Positions 8,707 to 18,382 of a DNA stretch of 64,000 bases are shown in pieces. Position 1 is the stretch's first letter. Each line of letters starts with the position of its first letter. Both the position numbers and the translations under genes were made by a program. The notes below the pieces were generated by a model that had not been told where the DNA came from, did no database searches, and saw only the letters and a program-made list of their open reading frames with translations. This DNA is from Paracoccus alkanivorans (GTDB lineage Bacteria > Pseudomonadota > Alphaproteobacteria > Rhodobacterales > Rhodobacteraceae), in NCBI RefSeq assembly GCF_003697785.1, contig NZ_QOKZ01000008.1:94681-158680 (forward strand), given 5' to 3'.

Positions 8707-9618
8707 ATGAATATTACCTTGCGACAGTTGCGCTATTTTCTGGCTCTGGCCGAGCAGGGGCATTTCACCCGTGCGGCCGAGACGATTCACGTGACCCAAC
8801 CCGCCCTGTCAATGCAGATCCGCGCGCTCGAGGACGTGGCCGGCGGGCAGCTGGTGGAACGGACATCGACCGGCATCGTGCTGACTCCGCGCGGGCGGGC
8901 GCTGGCCGAGCATGCCCGAAAAGTGCTGGCGGCGATGTCGGGGCTGGAGCAGGGATTGCGTCAGCCGGGGCAGGGCGGGAGGTTGCGCCTTGGAATGATC
9001 CCGACCGTCGCGCCCTATCTGCTGCCCGAAGCGCTGCCGGAGCTGCGGGCCAGTGATATCGGCCGCGACATGCATCTGCGCGAGGCCATGACCGAGCGGC
9101 TGCTGAACGAACTGGAATCCGGCCGTCTGGATGCCGCTGTCGTGGCGACCCCGCCCGAGGATGACGGCATGATTGCCGTGACGCTGTTCACCGATCACTT
9201 CCTGCTGGCGGGCAGTTCCGGGCGCATCGCCCGCTTTGCCGACCGCGCCGATGAGCTGCGCCCGCAATCCCTGGATCCCGCGCAGCTTTTGCTGCTGGAC
9301 GAAGGGCATTGCCTGGGGGACCAGGCGCTGGAGGTCTGCGGGCTTTCCCGCCGGGGCGGGCGGCTGGACCTGGGCGCGGCCTCGCTCTCCACGTTGTGCC
9401 GGTTGGCGGCGCAGGGGATGGGGTTGACCTTCCTGCCGGAAATCGCCCGCAAGCAGGAAATGGCAGCGGCACCGGGGCTGGCCGCGATCCGTTTTCCCGA
9501 CCCACAGCCCGCGCGGCAGGTCCTGCTGATGCGCCGCGCCTCGACTCCGGCCGATGGCTGGTTCGATGAGCTGGCCGACACCTTGCGGCGCGCGGGACAG
9601 GGATTGCTTTCCGGCTGA
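8707..9618 (+). CDS. oxyR: LysR-family peroxide sensor/regulator OxyR
   Basis: The 303-residue regulator has a LysR N-terminal helix-turn-helix (LRQLRYFLALAEQGHFTRAA) and a C-terminal sensor domain. The redox loop DEGHCLGDQALEVCG carries Cys202 and Cys211, nine residues apart as in the E. coli OxyR pair Cys199/Cys208 that forms the peroxide-induced disulfide. The start at 8707 places the HTH at the proper distance; an upstream in-frame start would add nine residues. No catalase or ahpCF gene lies beside it, so targets must be elsewhere. The sensing role is inferred from the conserved cysteines. Confidence 0.88.
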   Translation: MNITLRQLRYFLALAEQGHFTRAAETIHVTQPALSMQIRALEDVAGGQLVERTSTGIVLTPRGRALAEHARKVLAAMSGLEQGLRQPGQGGRLRLGMIPTVAPYLLPEALPELRASDIGRDMHLREAMTERLLNELESGRLDAAVVATPPEDDGMIAVTLFTDHFLLAGSSGRIARFADRADELRPQSLDPAQLLLLDEGHCLGDQALEVCGLSRRGGRLDLGAASLSTLCRLAAQGMGLTFLPEIARKQEMAAAPGLAAIRFPDPQPARQVLLMRRASTPADGWFDELADTLRRAGQGLLSG

Positions 9619-9677
9619 CGCATCCGATGCGCCCCCCGGCATGATCCGGGTAGATGGATAGCAGCGCGGCGGCGGGC

Positions 9678-10025
9678 CTATTCCCGGGATTGGCATTCCT
9701 GCACGGATTGATCCTCCAACTGGTTGGTGAAGCTGGCGGTATCGCCCTTGCTCCACCACTCGTATTCACCCGCCACATAGCGCGCGCCGGAGGCAGAGAT
9801 CACGTTCACGAAGATTCGCTCAGTCCCGTCGATGGGCAGGATCGCAAGGCGGTTGTCCCCTGCATTGACATATTTCACCTTGAGGACTTCACCATCGGCG
9901 CAGGTATATTCCGTTGGCAGGACGCTGATCTCCTCGGTCAGGGGCAGCGGGATCGACAGCGTCGGCTCCGCCCAAAGGGGCAGCGCAATCAGCGATAGCG
10001 CGGTTCCGGCAAGAAATTTCACCAT
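9678..10025 (-). CDS. MliC-family lysozyme-inhibitor-like secreted protein
   Basis: The 115-residue protein begins with a signal peptide ending in LPLWA, cut before EPTLS. It has the MliC domain signature: YTCADGEVLKVKY, then LAILPIDG, then the aromatic stretch GEYEWWSKGD. It has no lipobox, so it is periplasmic rather than lipid-anchored. MliC domains block host c-type lysozyme, but many family members are uncharacterised. Two tandem ATGs at 10028 and 10025 are possible; the AAGGAG ribosome site fits the second better (six-base spacer). Confidence 0.8.
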   Translation of the reverse strand: MVKFLAGTALSLIALPLWAEPTLSIPLPLTEEISVLPTEYTCADGEVLKVKYVNAGDNRLAILPIDGTERIFVNVISASGARYVAGEYEWWSKGDTASFTNQLEDQSVQECQSRE

Positions 10026-10046
10026 CATGGTCTCCTTGGAAAATGC

Positions 10047-11081
10047 CTATACTGCCGCGATCCAGCCGCCCAGGAAGGCATGGATGTTATGGGTCAGATC
10101 ATCCGAGAGATAGCCGCCCTCCTGCACCATGACAGTGGGCAGACCTGCTGCGGCGATCAGGCCGGCGGCGCGCCCGAAACATCCGGTCGTCACCGACAGC
10201 CCGCGCAGCGGGTCGTTCTCATGGGCGTCCAGCCCCAGGGCCAGCACCAGCGCGCCGGGATCGAATTCACCGATCCGTTCGAGCGCGGCAGCTATGGCGG
10301 CCAGCCAATCCTCGTCCCCTTGCCCCTGTGGCAGCGGCAGGTTCAAGTTGAAGCCTTCGCCCGCGCCGCGCCCGGTTTCATGCGCGTAGCCGACATAGAA
10401 GGGATAGAAGGCCTCGGGCGAGGCATGGATCGACACGGTCAGCACATCGGCGCGTTCGTAGAAAATCTCTTGCGTGCCATTGCCATGATGCACGTCGATA
10501 TCGAGGATCGCCACCCGTTCATGTCTTCCGCGCAGGGCCTGCGCGGCGATCGCGGAATTGTTGAGGAAACAATGGCCCGCCGCGGTATCCGCATCCGCAT
10601 GATGCCCCGGCGGACGGCAAAGCGCATAGGCCGCCCGGGCGCCATCCGTCACCGCGCCGACCGCCGCCAATGCCGTATCGACCCCGCGCAACGCGGCCTG
10701 CCAGGTGTCGCGCCCGACCGGGCAGGCGGTATCGGCCATATGCCAGCCCGCGCGTCCGACGATGCTTTCGGGATAGGTTTGCGTGGCCTTCTGCGGATGC
10801 AGGTTGGCGACGACCTCGGCCCCCGCACCGGGGAAGGACTGCCATTGCTCCCAGCAGTTTTCCAGAAAATCCAGATATTCCGGCGTATGGATCGCCCGCA
10901 TCGCCTCGCGGTCGGCTTCGTGCGGGTTTTCGGTCGTCAGCCCAAGCCTTGCCAGCCCTGCCAGCAGGCGGTCGGCGCGTTCCGGCAATTCCTTGTTGGG
11001 CGCAGGCACACCGCGCAATATCCAGAAGCGCGGATCATGGGCCTTGGTCTCGGGAGCGTAAAAGCAGGGTAGGGCGGACAT
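10047..11081 (-). CDS. Histone-deacetylase-family amidohydrolase, acetylpolyamine deacetylase-like
   Basis: The 344-residue cytoplasmic zinc enzyme has class II deacetylase motifs: RPPGHHA with His160-His161, DIDVHHGNGT supplying Asp and His zinc ligands, and the late QEGGY containing the transition-state tyrosine. Overall similarity is to bacterial acetylpolyamine amidohydrolases (AphA), which remove acetyl groups from acetylated putrescine, spermidine or cadaverine. Acetoin-utilisation AcuC is a less likely relative. No polyamine transport or synthesis gene is adjacent, so substrate is inferred from family resemblance. A repeat element lies between its start and the DUF924 gene upstream. 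Confidence 0.85.
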   Translation of the reverse strand: MSALPCFYAPETKAHDPRFWILRGVPAPNKELPERADRLLAGLARLGLTTENPHEADREAMRAIHTPEYLDFLENCWEQWQSFPGAGAEVVANLHPQKATQTYPESIVGRAGWHMADTACPVGRDTWQAALRGVDTALAAVGAVTDGARAAYALCRPPGHHADADTAAGHCFLNNSAIAAQALRGRHERVAILDIDVHHGNGTQEIFYERADVLTVSIHASPEAFYPFYVGYAHETGRGAGEGFNLNLPLPQGQGDEDWLAAIAAALERIGEFDPGALVLALGLDAHENDPLRGLSVTTGCFGRAAGLIAAAGLPTVMVQEGGYLSDDLTHNIHAFLGGWIAAV

Positions 11082-11164
11082 CGGTTCTCCTGTCGTTGCG
11101 CGCTGGCGAGACTAGGGGGTTTCGGGATCGGGTGGAAGCCGGTGCGGCACGGTCCTGCCTTGAT

Positions 11165-11210
11165 CGGGGGCCAGCCCCCGAACCCCCGAGGTATTTGGAC
11201 AAAGAAGAAG
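11165..11210. repeat. Rhodobacterales-type intergenic repeat, copy 2
   Basis: A GC hairpin (CGGGGGC at 11165-11171 against GCCCCCG at 11174-11180) is followed by a C-run and the tract GGTATTTGGACAAAGAAGAA from 11190, nearly identical to copy 1. In the direction of transcription (minus strand) it begins 60 bases after the DUF924 stop, again as a TTCTTC tract ahead of a GC hairpin. Confidence 0.8.
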
Positions 11211-11269
11211 CCGGGAACCGTCTGTCCAATAAGCTGGAGGAATCGGAAGGAGCCCGCAATCGGCACCCG

Positions 11270-11815
11270 TCAGAAGCCTTTATGGGTTTTCAGGAACTCG
11301 GTTTCCTCTTTGGTGTTCTCGCGCCCCAGCACCGCGTTGCGATGCGGAAAGCGACCGAAGCGGGCAACGATGTCGCGATGCTCGCGGGCGAAATGCAGGG
11401 AATGGGCGTTGCCAAGGGCCTCGTAGAGTTTCACGGAACGCTCCTGATCGGCGAGTTCCTCGCTATGCATGAAGGGCAGGTAGAAAAATTGCCGGGCGGT
11501 CTCGTCCAGTTCCTGATCGAAGCCGCGATCCAGGGCGGCGCGGGCATGGGTCAGTGCGAGATCGTTGCTTTCGAAGGACCGGGGCGAGCCGCGGAACATG
11601 TTGCGCGGGAACTGGTCCAGCGCGATGACCAGCGAGAGCGCATCCCGCGCGTTGCCGCCCCAGTGATCCAGCCGGCCGGCATGGGCGGCCTCGTATGTGG
11701 CGCCGAAAAGCTGGATGATCTGTCGGTCGATCTCTTCGGACTTCTGGAACCAAAAGGGGCGCATGTCTTCCGAGAACCAGAAATCGTGGATATCCTGCGG
11801 GGTCTTGAGGGTCAT
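11270..11815 (-). CDS. DUF924 family protein
   Basis: The 181-residue soluble protein has the landmarks of DUF924: DIHDFWFSEDMRPFWF at the N-terminus, LIALDQFP-like core LVIALDQFPRNMFRGSPRSF, FFYLPFMHSE, and the C-terminal GRFPHRNAVLGRENT. The family is all-alpha, TPR-like and widespread in proteobacteria; no biochemical role is firmly assigned. It is transcribed alone; a repeat element lies 60 bases beyond its stop. Confidence 0.88.
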   Translation of the reverse strand: MTLKTPQDIHDFWFSEDMRPFWFQKSEEIDRQIIQLFGATYEAAHAGRLDHWGGNARDALSLVIALDQFPRNMFRGSPRSFESNDLALTHARAALDRGFDQELDETARQFFYLPFMHSEELADQERSVKLYEALGNAHSLHFAREHRDIVARFGRFPHRNAVLGRENTKEETEFLKTHKGF

Positions 11816-11904
11816 GTCATGTCCTTTGCGGGTTGCGTTACCGGAGGCGAACCTATTGCGGATCGCGATGCCCCGAAAGCCGTCGTCGCGGCGGGGGACG
11901 GGGT

Positions 11905-12840
11905 TCAGCCCGGCAGCGGGATGAATTCATCCCGGTCGTCCACCGGCAGGTCGAACAGCCCCTGTCCCCATTGCTGCGCCTGCCATTCGCGTTTCGCCTC
12001 TTCGATCCTTTCCTTCGAGGAGGCGACGAAATTCCACCAGATATAGCGGGGACCGTTCAGCGTCTCGCCTCCAAGCGCCATCAGCCTTGCGCCGCGATCC
12101 CCGGCCGATACGGTGATCTCGTCGCCGGGGCGGAAGACCATCATCTGCCCGGCCTCGTATTCCTGCCCGGCGATGCGGATCGAGCCCTCGGTGATGTAGA
12201 CCCCGCGATCCTCGTGATCGGTGGGCAGCGGGAAACGGGCCCGTGCCGCAAGTGTCACATCCAGGTAGAACGTGTCGGAATAGAGCGTCGCGGGCGCGGT
12301 CTCGCCATAGGCGCGGCCAAGGATCAGGCGGGCTTCGACGCCCTGGTCGCGGATCTCGGGCAGGGCATTCTTGCCGTGATGTTCGAATGCCGGGGGGATA
12401 TCCTCGTGGCCTTCGGGCAGGGCGATCCAGGTCTGGATGCCGAACAGGCTGTTCGGCCCCTGACGCGCCTCGGCCGAGGTGCGTTCGGAATGCGTCACCC
12501 CCTTGCCCGCGACCATCCAGTTCAGTTCCCCGGGCCGGATGATCTGATCGCTGCCGACGCTGTCGCGGTGATGGAAGTCGCCGCGATAAAGATAGGTGAC
12601 GGTGCCCAGCCCGATATGCGGATGCGGGCGCACATCGACGCCTTGCCCGGTCAGGAACTCGGCAGGGCCGGCCTGGTCGAAGAAGATGAACGGGCCGACC
12701 ATCTGCCGCCTTGGCGCGGGCAGGGCGCGGCGGACCTCGAAATCGCCGAGGTCGCGTGCGCGGGGGATGATCAGCGTCTCGATGGCATCCGGGCCGATCT
12801 CGTCGGGGCAACCGGGGGTGAGTGCGGGGTTCCAGCTCAT
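11905..12840 (-). CDS. Pirin-family cupin protein
   Basis: The 311-residue cytoplasmic protein has two cupin domains. The N-terminal one carries the metal-binding pirin motif: HPHIGLGTVTYL, then HHRDSVGS, then GVTHSERT, giving the usual three histidines and a glutamate. Bacterial pirins include quercetinases and redox-responsive regulators, so the activity is open. It is divergent from the VOC-esterase gene with a shared 159-base upstream region. Pairing of pirin with an MhqO/MhqD-like protein hints at quinone or electrophile stress, which is inference. Confidence 0.88.
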   Translation of the reverse strand: MSWNPALTPGCPDEIGPDAIETLIIPRARDLGDFEVRRALPAPRRQMVGPFIFFDQAGPAEFLTGQGVDVRPHPHIGLGTVTYLYRGDFHHRDSVGSDQIIRPGELNWMVAGKGVTHSERTSAEARQGPNSLFGIQTWIALPEGHEDIPPAFEHHGKNALPEIRDQGVEARLILGRAYGETAPATLYSDTFYLDVTLAARARFPLPTDHEDRGVYITEGSIRIAGQEYEAGQMMVFRPGDEITVSAGDRGARLMALGGETLNGPRYIWWNFVASSKERIEEAKREWQAQQWGQGLFDLPVDDRDEFIPLPG

Positions 12841-12999
12841 GGCGATCCTCCTTTGGCTGAATCACAGAATGGTCCGATTCCATCGAACCGCCAAGCCAAG
12901 AGGTGTTCGGGATACACGAACACGGGGTTGGGCAAATCCTTGCTGGTGCCCTGCGGGCGGGTGCCGCATCTTCATCACCAGACAACAAGGAGCCATGCC

Positions 13000-14517
13000 A
13001 TGACCAGCGGAATCCATCATGTGACGGCCATTACCCGCGATGTGCAGGCGAATGTCGATTTCTGGATGGACTTTTTGAGGCTTTCATTGGTCAAGCAGAG
13101 CGCGGGTTTCGAAGATGCCGAGCAGCTTCACCTGTTCTACGGCAATGCCACCGCCGATCCCGGGACGCTGGTCAGCTTTCTTGTCTGGCAGGACGGCGCG
13201 CCCGGCCGCGTGGGTCACGGACAGGTGGCCGAGATCGCGCTGGCCATTCCCCGCGCCCGGATCGGCGACTGGCTGACCCGCGCCATGCAACGCCAGTTGC
13301 GGATCGAGGGGCCGTCGCGGGAGTTCGGCGAGCCGGTGCTGCGCCTGAAGGATCCCGACGGGATCATCGTCAAGCTTGTCGGCGCGGATGTTCCCGATAC
13401 CGGCTGGCCTGCCGCGCCGCATGGGCTGCGCGCCGTCACGATCTGGTCCGAACTGCCGGAACAGACCGCCGCTTTCCTGACCCGTTTCGGCTATCGCGCC
13501 GGGTTGGCCGAAGGCGGCGTGACGCGGCTGGTATCGGACAGCGACGCGCTGGATATCCGCGATGCCTCGGGCTTCGTGGCGGGCATTCCCGGCACGGGCG
13601 TGATCGATCATGTCGCGCTGCGGATGCCGGATGTGACAGCCATCGAGGCCCATCGCGCCGGGTTGTCGGGCCTGAACAGCGGCGAGGTGACGGTCCATGA
13701 CCGCAAGTATTTCACCTCGCTCTATATCCGCGAGCCGGGGGAAACCCTGATCGAACTGGCCACGGACGGCCCCGGCATGGGCATCGACGAGGCCCCCGGC
13801 CATCTGGGCGAGACCCTGATGATCCCGCCGCATTTCGCCGACCGCGCCGATGATCTGCGCGTGTCGCTGCCGCAATTCGCCCGTCCGGGCGAGGAAAGGA
13901 TTCCGATGAGAGATCTTCCCTTCACCCACCGCATCCACCGGCCCGACCATCCCGATGGTTCGACCCTGCTGCTGTTGCACGGCACCGGCGGGAACGAGGC
14001 CGACCTGATGCCGCTGGCCCATCATCTGAACCCGAACGCGACCCTGCTTGGCCTGCGTGGGCGGTCCAACGAAGAAGGCGTCACGCGCTTCTTCCGCCGC
14101 ATGTCGATGACCAGCTTCGACCAGGAGGATATCCGCGCCGAGGCGGCCGCCTTCGATGCTTTCATGAGCGGGGCGGTTGCCGCCTATGATCTGGACCCCG
14201 CACGCGTGACCGTGCTGGGCTATTCCAACGGCGCGAATTTCGCGGGGGCGGTGATGGGGCTTTATCCGGGATTGCTGAAACGGGCGGTCCTGATCCGGCC
14301 CATGGCGGTGCTTGATGACTTGCCGAGCCCCGATCTGACCGGCACAAGGGTGCTGACACTGTCAGGCGCGCGGGATCCCTACGGCTCCCATGCCCCGCGT
14401 CTGAACGATTGGCTGCGGACCAATGGCGCCGATCTGGACGCCCGGACCATTCCGGCCGGGCATGAACTGGCGCAGGCCGATCTGGACGCCGCGCAGGACT
14501 GGCTGAAAGGAGTATGA
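13000..14517 (+). CDS. Fusion protein: VOC ring-cleaving-dioxygenase-like plus carboxylesterase/phospholipase-like domain
   Basis: The 505-residue protein has an N-terminal half (about 1-305) with paired VOC (glyoxalase-fold) modules like MhqO-type dioxygenases: GIHHVTAITRDVQANVDFW, then the second module with GVIDHVALRMPD and ETLIELATDG. The C-terminal half (about 310-505) is an alpha/beta hydrolase: LLLLHGTGGNEADL oxyanion region, nucleophile in VLGYSNGANFAG, Asp in SGARDPYG and His in PAGHELAQ. In Bacillus these are separate quinone-detoxification proteins MhqO and MhqD. The start at 13000 has AAGGAG eight bases upstream. It is followed one base later by a GNAT-like gene. Confidence 0.87.
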   Translation: MTSGIHHVTAITRDVQANVDFWMDFLRLSLVKQSAGFEDAEQLHLFYGNATADPGTLVSFLVWQDGAPGRVGHGQVAEIALAIPRARIGDWLTRAMQRQLRIEGPSREFGEPVLRLKDPDGIIVKLVGADVPDTGWPAAPHGLRAVTIWSELPEQTAAFLTRFGYRAGLAEGGVTRLVSDSDALDIRDASGFVAGIPGTGVIDHVALRMPDVTAIEAHRAGLSGLNSGEVTVHDRKYFTSLYIREPGETLIELATDGPGMGIDEAPGHLGETLMIPPHFADRADDLRVSLPQFARPGEERIPMRDLPFTHRIHRPDHPDGSTLLLLHGTGGNEADLMPLAHHLNPNATLLGLRGRSNEEGVTRFFRRMSMTSFDQEDIRAEAAAFDAFMSGAVAAYDLDPARVTVLGYSNGANFAGAVMGLYPGLLKRAVLIRPMAVLDDLPSPDLTGTRVLTLSGARDPYGSHAPRLNDWLRTNGADLDARTIPAGHELAQADLDAAQDWLKGV

Positions 14518-14518
14518 G

Positions 14519-14848
14519 ATGACCGGGATCACCGTCACCAGGGAGGAAACCGACAGCCGTCACGGCCGCTATGTGGCGCGCGTTGCGGGTATCGACGCCG
14601 AGGCCGAGCTGACCTTTACCCGCCGGGCCGGGGACCGGATCAGCGCCGATCACACCGGCGCGCCCGAGGAGTTGCGCGGCACCGGCGCGGCGGGCGCGCT
14701 GGTCCGGCACATGGTCGAGGATGCCCGCACGAACGGCTTCACCATCATTCCGCTCTGCCCCTATGTGCAGGCCCAATATGCCAGGCATCCCGATTGGTCG
14801 GATGTTTTCACGACCGCGCCGGGCGAAAAACCGAAATTGCCGGGGTAG
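14519..14848 (+). CDS. Small GNAT-like N-acetyltransferase (YjdJ type)
   Basis: The 109-residue protein belongs to the compact Gcn5-related group: acetyl-CoA loop PEELRGTGAAGALVRHMVED followed by GFTIIPLCPYVQAQYARHPDW. This last motif is diagnostic of the YjdJ/YidJ-type domain. The start codon follows the fusion-gene stop by one base, so it is cotranslated. The acetyl acceptor is not known. Family length (about 95-110 residues) fits. Confidence 0.85.
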   Translation: MTGITVTREETDSRHGRYVARVAGIDAEAELTFTRRAGDRISADHTGAPEELRGTGAAGALVRHMVEDARTNGFTIIPLCPYVQAQYARHPDWSDVFTTAPGEKPKLPG

Positions 14849-14972
14849 GCAAGGAAGGGCGCGGCGCCGGTTGTGCCGGCGCTCTGCGGAGGCGAGCGAA
14901 ATCGCGGGCGCCGAGCGGTGATGTCACGCCTTTGCCCGAGTCTCGTGATATTCGTGGCCGATGCTGCGCAAC

Positions 14973-15005
14973 GAGAAAACCCGCCCTGCAGGCGACAGGG
15001 CGGGT
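14973..15005 (-). terminator. Rho-independent terminator of clpA
   Basis: A perfect 10-bp stem (14979-14988 with 14996-15005) and a 7-base loop are followed on the minus strand by GTTTTCTCG. It lies 30 bases beyond the clpA stop. Confidence 0.8.
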
Positions 15006-15034
15006 AACTTGCTGATCATTGCCGGCCAAGAACT

Positions 15035-17359
15035 TCAGTCGGCCGTCAAAAGCGGGGTCTTCGACTTTCCGATACGCGGGGCGTCGGGGCCGGTAATGTC
15101 GAAAACGGGCTTGTCGTCCTCGATCATCACCCGGACAACGCCGCCTTTCTGCAACCTGCCGAACAGCAACTCTTCCGCCAGGGGCTTCTTGATATGCTCC
15201 TGGATGATGCGGGCAAGGGGACGCGCGCCCATCATGTCGTCGTAACCCTTTTCGGCCAGCCAGTTGGCGGCTTCCGGGGTCAGTTCGATATGGACGTTGC
15301 GGTCCATCAGCTGCGCCTCGAGCTGCAGCACGAATTTCTCGACCACATGCACGACAACCTCGCGCGACAGCGGCGCAAAGCTGATGATCGCGTCCAGCCG
15401 GTTGCGGAACTCGGGCGTGAAGGTCCGCTCGATCGCGGCGGTGTCCTCTCCCTCGCGGCGGTCGCGGGCAAAGCCGATGGCGGCCCTGGCCTGATCGGCG
15501 GCCCCGGCATTCGAGGTCATGATCAGGATCACGTTGCGGAAATCCACCTGCCGCCCGTTATGGTCGGTCAGCTTGCCGTGATCCATCACCTGCAGCAGGA
15601 TGTTGTAGACATCGGGATGCGCCTTCTCGATCTCGTCGAGCAGCAGCACGCAATGCGGGTGCTGGTCCACGCCATCGGTCAACAGCCCGCCCTGGTCGAA
15701 ACCGACATAGCCCGGAGGCGCGCCGATCAGGCGGCTGACGGCGTGCTTCTCCATGTATTCCGACATGTCGAAGCGCAGCAGTTCCACCCCGAGCGTCGAG
15801 GCCAGCTGCTTGGCCACCTCGGTCTTGCCGACGCCTGTGGGGCCGGCGAACAGGTAGTTGCCGATGGGTTTTTCGGGTTCCCGCAGCCCGGCCCGTGCCA
15901 GCTTGATCGCCGATGACAGCGCCTCGATCGCCGAATCCTGCCCGAATACGACGCGCTTGAGCGTGTTGTTCAGGTCGCGCAGCACCTCGGCATCGTCCTT
16001 GCTGACATTTTTGGGCGGAATGCGGGCGATCTTGGCCACCACAGCCTCGATCTCCTTGGGGGAGATGGTCTTGCGGCGCTTGCTTTCCGCGACCAGGTGT
16101 TGCGCCGCCCCGGCCTCGTCGATCACGTCGATGGCGCTGTCGGGCAGCTTGCGGTCGTTGATATAGCGCGAGGCCAGCTCGACCGCCGACTTGATCGCGT
16201 CATTGGTATAGCGCAGCTCGTGGTGCTTTTCGAAATGCGGCTTGAGTCCCATCAGGATCTTGATCGAATCGGGCACGGTGGGCTCGTTCACGTCGATCTT
16301 CTGGAACCGGCGGCTAAGCGCGCGGTCCTTTTCGAAATGCTGGCGATATTCCTTGTAGGTGGTCGACCCCATGCAGCGCAGCTTGCCGCCCGCAAGCGCG
16401 GGTTTCAGCAGGTTCGAGGCATCCATCGCCCCGCCTGAGGTCGCGCCCGCACCGATCACTGTATGGATCTCGTCGATGAACAGGATCGCGTCTTCATGGC
16501 CCTCAAGCTCCTTGACGACGGCCTTCAGCCGTTCCTCGAAATCGCCGCGATAGCGGGTGCCGGCCAGCAATGCGCCCATGTCGAGCGAAAAGATCGTGGC
16601 GCCCGACAGCACCTCCGGCGTTTCGCCCTCGACGATCTTCTTGGCCAGTCCCTCGGCGATGGCGGTCTTGCCAACACCCGGATCGCCGACCAGCAGCGGG
16701 TTGTTCTTGCGGCGCCGGCAGAGCACCTGGATGCAACGCTCGACCTCGTCCTCGCGGCCGATCAGGGGGTCGACATCGCCCTTTTCCGATTTCGCGTTCA
16801 GATCGACGCAATATTTGGCAAGCGCGGTTTCCTCCTTGGCCTCCTGCACCGGTTCGGCCTGTTTTGCCTCCTCGGGTTCGTCCGAGCCCAGCACCTTGCG
16901 CGGTTCGCTGAAGGTCGGGTTCTTGGCCACGCCATGGGCGATGAAATTCACCGCGTCATAGCGGGTCATGTCCATTTCCTGCAGGAAGAAGGCCGCGTTC
17001 GATTCCCGCTCGGCGAAAATCGCGACCAGCACATTGGCGCCGGTCACTTCTTGCCGGCCCGAGCTTTGGACATGGATGGCGGCGCGCTGGATCACCCGCT
17101 GGAAGGCGGCGGTCGGCACGGCCTCTGACCCTTCGACATCGGTGATCAGGGTGGACAGGTCATCCTCGATGAAATCGACCAGCAGCTTGCGCAATTCGTC
17201 CAGATCGACATTGCAGGCGCGCATCACCTTGACGGCGTCCGGTTCCTCGGTCAGCGCCAGAAGCAGATGTTCCAGCGTGGCCAGTTCATGTCGATGTTCG
17301 TTCGCCAGCGCAAGCGCCTGGTGAATGGCCTGTTCCAGGGAAGTCGAGAAACTTGGCAC
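15035..17359 (-). CDS. clpA: ATP-dependent Clp protease ATP-binding subunit ClpA
   Basis: The 774-residue AAA+ unfoldase feeds substrates to ClpP. It has an N-domain (about 1-145), first ATPase module with Walker A GDPGVGKT at 225-232, Walker B LFIDEIHT, and second module with Walker A GPTGVGKT at 506-513 and [11 protein letters not shown]. The ClpP-docking loop is probably within the stretch [26 protein letters not shown] region near 610-640. Length is normal for alphaproteobacterial ClpA. The adaptor gene clpS, often directly upstream, is not present here; the next gene upstream is gloB on the same strand. A strong terminator follows. Confidence 0.96.
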   Translation of the reverse strand: MPSFSTSLEQAIHQALALANEHRHELATLEHLLLALTEEPDAVKVMRACNVDLDELRKLLVDFIEDDLSTLITDVEGSEAVPTAAFQRVIQRAAIHVQSSGRQEVTGANVLVAIFAERESNAAFFLQEMDMTRYDAVNFIAHGVAKNPTFSEPRKVLGSDEPEEAKQAEPVQEAKEETALAKYCVDLNAKSEKGDVDPLIGREDEVERCIQVLCRRRKNNPLLVGDPGVGKTAIAEGLAKKIVEGETPEVLSGATIFSLDMGALLAGTRYRGDFEERLKAVVKELEGHEDAILFIDEIHTVIGAGATSGGAMDASNLLKPALAGGKLRCMGSTTYKEYRQHFEKDRALSRRFQKIDVNEPTVPDSIKILMGLKPHFEKHHELRYTNDAIKSAVELASRYINDRKLPDSAIDVIDEAGAAQHLVAESKRRKTISPKEIEAVVAKIARIPPKNVSKDDAEVLRDLNNTLKRVVFGQDSAIEALSSAIKLARAGLREPEKPIGNYLFAGPTGVGKTEVAKQLASTLGVELLRFDMSEYMEKHAVSRLIGAPPGYVGFDQGGLLTDGVDQHPHCVLLLDEIEKAHPDVYNILLQVMDHGKLTDHNGRQVDFRNVILIMTSNAGAADQARAAIGFARDRREGEDTAAIERTFTPEFRNRLDAIISFAPLSREVVVHVVEKFVLQLEAQLMDRNVHIELTPEAANWLAEKGYDDMMGARPLARIIQEHIKKPLAEELLFGRLQKGGVVRVMIEDDKPVFDITGPDAPRIGKSKTPLLTAD

Positions 17360-17578
17360 GGTCGTCTCCTGTCAGTCGGCTGGCGGTATGGGCGACGTGC
17401 CCACCTGCCCAGACTGTCATGGTAGTTTTAAGATTTGGTGGAATCGGCCCGGCTTCAAGCTGTTTTTTAAATTTGTCCGGGTTTTTTGCCACGGCTGAGG
17501 CAAATGTGATGTCGCCCCGTGTGGTTTTCAAGATCCCCGATCCGGCATCGTATTTCCGCAAGCCCTGTTGAAAAGCCG

Positions 17579-18325
17579 TCAGAAATTGTCCTTCATGCTG
17601 CGCAGCCGCGCGAAAACCTCGACATCGGGGGCATCCTCCATGTCCAAATTTTTACGCAGTTCCTTGACACGCAGAAAGGGATTCGTCGCCCTTTCCTCGG
17701 CCAGTGTGGCAGGCGAGCAGGGCAGGCGGTCCGCCTCGGTCCCGGCCAGTCTTTCCCGCAGCGCGTCATTGTCGGGATCGACCGAAAGGGCGAAGGCGCC
17801 ATTGGTCGCGCAATAGTCATGGCCCGAGCAGATCAGCGTTTCGCCGGGCAGGGCGTTCAGCCGCGTCAGGCTGTCCCACATCATTGCGGCATCGCCTTCG
17901 AACAGCCGCCCGCAGCCCATCGCCATCAGGCTGTCGGCGGTAAAGGCATAGCCCGATTTCGGGAAATGGAAGGCGACATGCCCGACCGTGTGGCCCGATA
18001 CGTCGATGACATCGACGGCTTCGCCCAGCACTTCGAACGGCTGGCCCGGCGCGACGCGGGCGTCGAGAGGCGGCAGCCGGTGCGCATCCGCCGCCGCTCC
18101 CGCTACCTGCGCACCGGTCCGGGCCACGATTTCGGGCACGCCGTCTATATGGTCTCCGTGATGGTGGGTCAGCAGGATCATGTCCAGCCCCCAGCCCCTG
18201 CGATCCAGTTCGGACAGGATCGGCGCGGCCTCGGGGGCATCGACCAGCGCCGTGCCCGTCTCGCCATGAAGAAGATAGGCGTAGTTGTCCCTGAGGCAGC
18301 GGATGGTGATCAGTTCCAGCGGCAT
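17579..18325 (-). CDS. gloB: Hydroxyacylglutathione hydrolase (glyoxalase II)
   Basis: The 248-residue zinc hydrolase completes methylglyoxal detoxification by cleaving S-lactoylglutathione to lactate and glutathione. It has the metallo-beta-lactamase motif THHHGDHIDG, then GHTVGHV, the aspartate in FTADSLMAMGCGRLFEG, and the glyoxalase II C-terminal region with CSGHDYCATNGAFAL and the ending NPFLRVKE. The start at 18325 has AAGGA upstream and gives the normal N-terminus MPLELITIRCLRDNYAYL. It is divergent from a methyltransferase gene, with 57 bases between the starts. This gene pair is a familiar arrangement in the order. Confidence 0.94.
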   Translation of the reverse strand: MPLELITIRCLRDNYAYLLHGETGTALVDAPEAAPILSELDRRGWGLDMILLTHHHGDHIDGVPEIVARTGAQVAGAAADAHRLPPLDARVAPGQPFEVLGEAVDVIDVSGHTVGHVAFHFPKSGYAFTADSLMAMGCGRLFEGDAAMMWDSLTRLNALPGETLICSGHDYCATNGAFALSVDPDNDALRERLAGTEADRLPCSPATLAEERATNPFLRVKELRKNLDMEDAPDVEVFARLRSMKDNF

Positions 18326-18382
18326 TGGCAAATCCTTCCCCATATGATGTGTTGAATCTGACAAAAGCATGGCCGGGACGCA

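Noticed and set aside
17286..17561. A 91-codon minus-strand frame upstream of clpA
   Set aside because: It overlaps the clpA start in another frame and has no recognisable domain; treated as a shadow.
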